A DNA stretch of 6,622 bases, from NCBI GenBank assembly GCA_944332505.1, contig CALVKC010000061.1, forward strand, positions 1 to 6,622, in the 5' to 3' direction. The notes beneath the pieces were generated by a model. The model was given only the letters and a program-made list of their open reading frames with translations, ran no database searches and had not been told where the DNA came from. The position numbers and the translations under genes are program-made. The stretch comes from an uncultured Bacilli bacterium (GTDB lineage: Bacteria; Bacillota_I; Bacilli_A; RF39; UBA660). Shown here one piece after another: positions 6,556 through 6,622 of the stretch (the first letter of the stretch is position 1; every line of letters begins with the position of its first letter).

Positions 6556-6606
6556 ATCAATCTTATAGAAATATTAATCTATTTGATTGATCCCTTTCTA
6601 TTTATA
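6556..6606 (-). promoter_or_regulatory. Upstream region of the DUF308 gene: possible -10 box and inverted repeat
   Basis: On the minus strand TATAAA (6606-6601) could be a -10 box whose -35 box would lie outside the window. Downstream, ATCAATC (6591-6585) and GATTGAT (6562-6556) form an inverted repeat separated by 22 bases, ending 14 bases before the ATG. It could be an operator or a leader hairpin. The GAAAGGG stretch (6592-6598) looks like a ribosome site but lies about 50 bases from the start codon, and an in-frame TAG separates them. All of this is weak. Confidence 0.25.
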
Positions 6607-6622
6607 TTTTTTTTGATTTATT

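Noticed and set aside
6543..6560. TTG start for the DUF308 protein
   Set aside because: It has no ribosome binding site at a usable distance and adds only six non-membrane residues; the downstream ATG is better placed, though the choice is not certain.
1..6622. Mobile elements, CRISPR arrays or rRNA genes
   Set aside because: No transposase or integrase frame, terminal repeats, regularly spaced repeats or rRNA sequence was seen on either strand.

Overview
The window is a very AT-rich bacterial segment with four protein genes, all on the minus strand. Read in transcription order from right to left they are a small HdeD/DUF308-type membrane protein, enolase, a one-chain pyruvate:ferredoxin oxidoreductase (PFOR), and a lipoprotein with a transmembrane anchor. 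The left 165 bases hold a strong candidate for a small structured non-coding RNA on the plus strand. Base composition, short intergenic spaces, GGAG/GGTGAT ribosome binding sites, an oxygen-sensitive PFOR and a lipobox protein all suggest a low-GC, fermentative, anaerobic Firmicute or an uncultured gut relative of the Mollicutes. All eleven Trp codons in the four genes are TGG, and the stops are TAA or TAG, so the standard bacterial code fits and a Mycoplasma/Spiroplasma-type code does not. The species cannot be named from this sequence.

Layout. Positions 1-64 carry two back-to-back promoter candidates, one firing left out of the window and one (TTGACA) firing right. Positions about 64-163 form three hairpins, the last being an intrinsic terminator, with a possible pseudoknot. 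Positions 180-215 are the terminator of the minus-strand operon, so the RNA gene and the operon converge. The lipoprotein gene (225-1217) lies 8 bases after nifJ (1226-4549) and its ribosome binding site overlaps the nifJ stop codon, so the two form a coupled operon. Enolase (4669-5904) has its own terminator and probably its own promoter. The membrane protein (5964-6542) ends in a compact hairpin terminator inside the 59-base gap before enolase.

Enolase makes phosphoenolpyruvate. After pyruvate kinase or PTS turnover, PFOR oxidises pyruvate to acetyl-CoA with reduction of ferredoxin, so the two neighbours serve the end of glycolysis and its fermentative exit. The two membrane/envelope genes have no evident biochemical link to this pathway. 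I do not see a defence system, mobile element or gene cluster of obviously new type. The most interesting item is the undescribed-looking small RNA at the left edge, followed by the archaeal/eukaryotic-like signature of the enolase.
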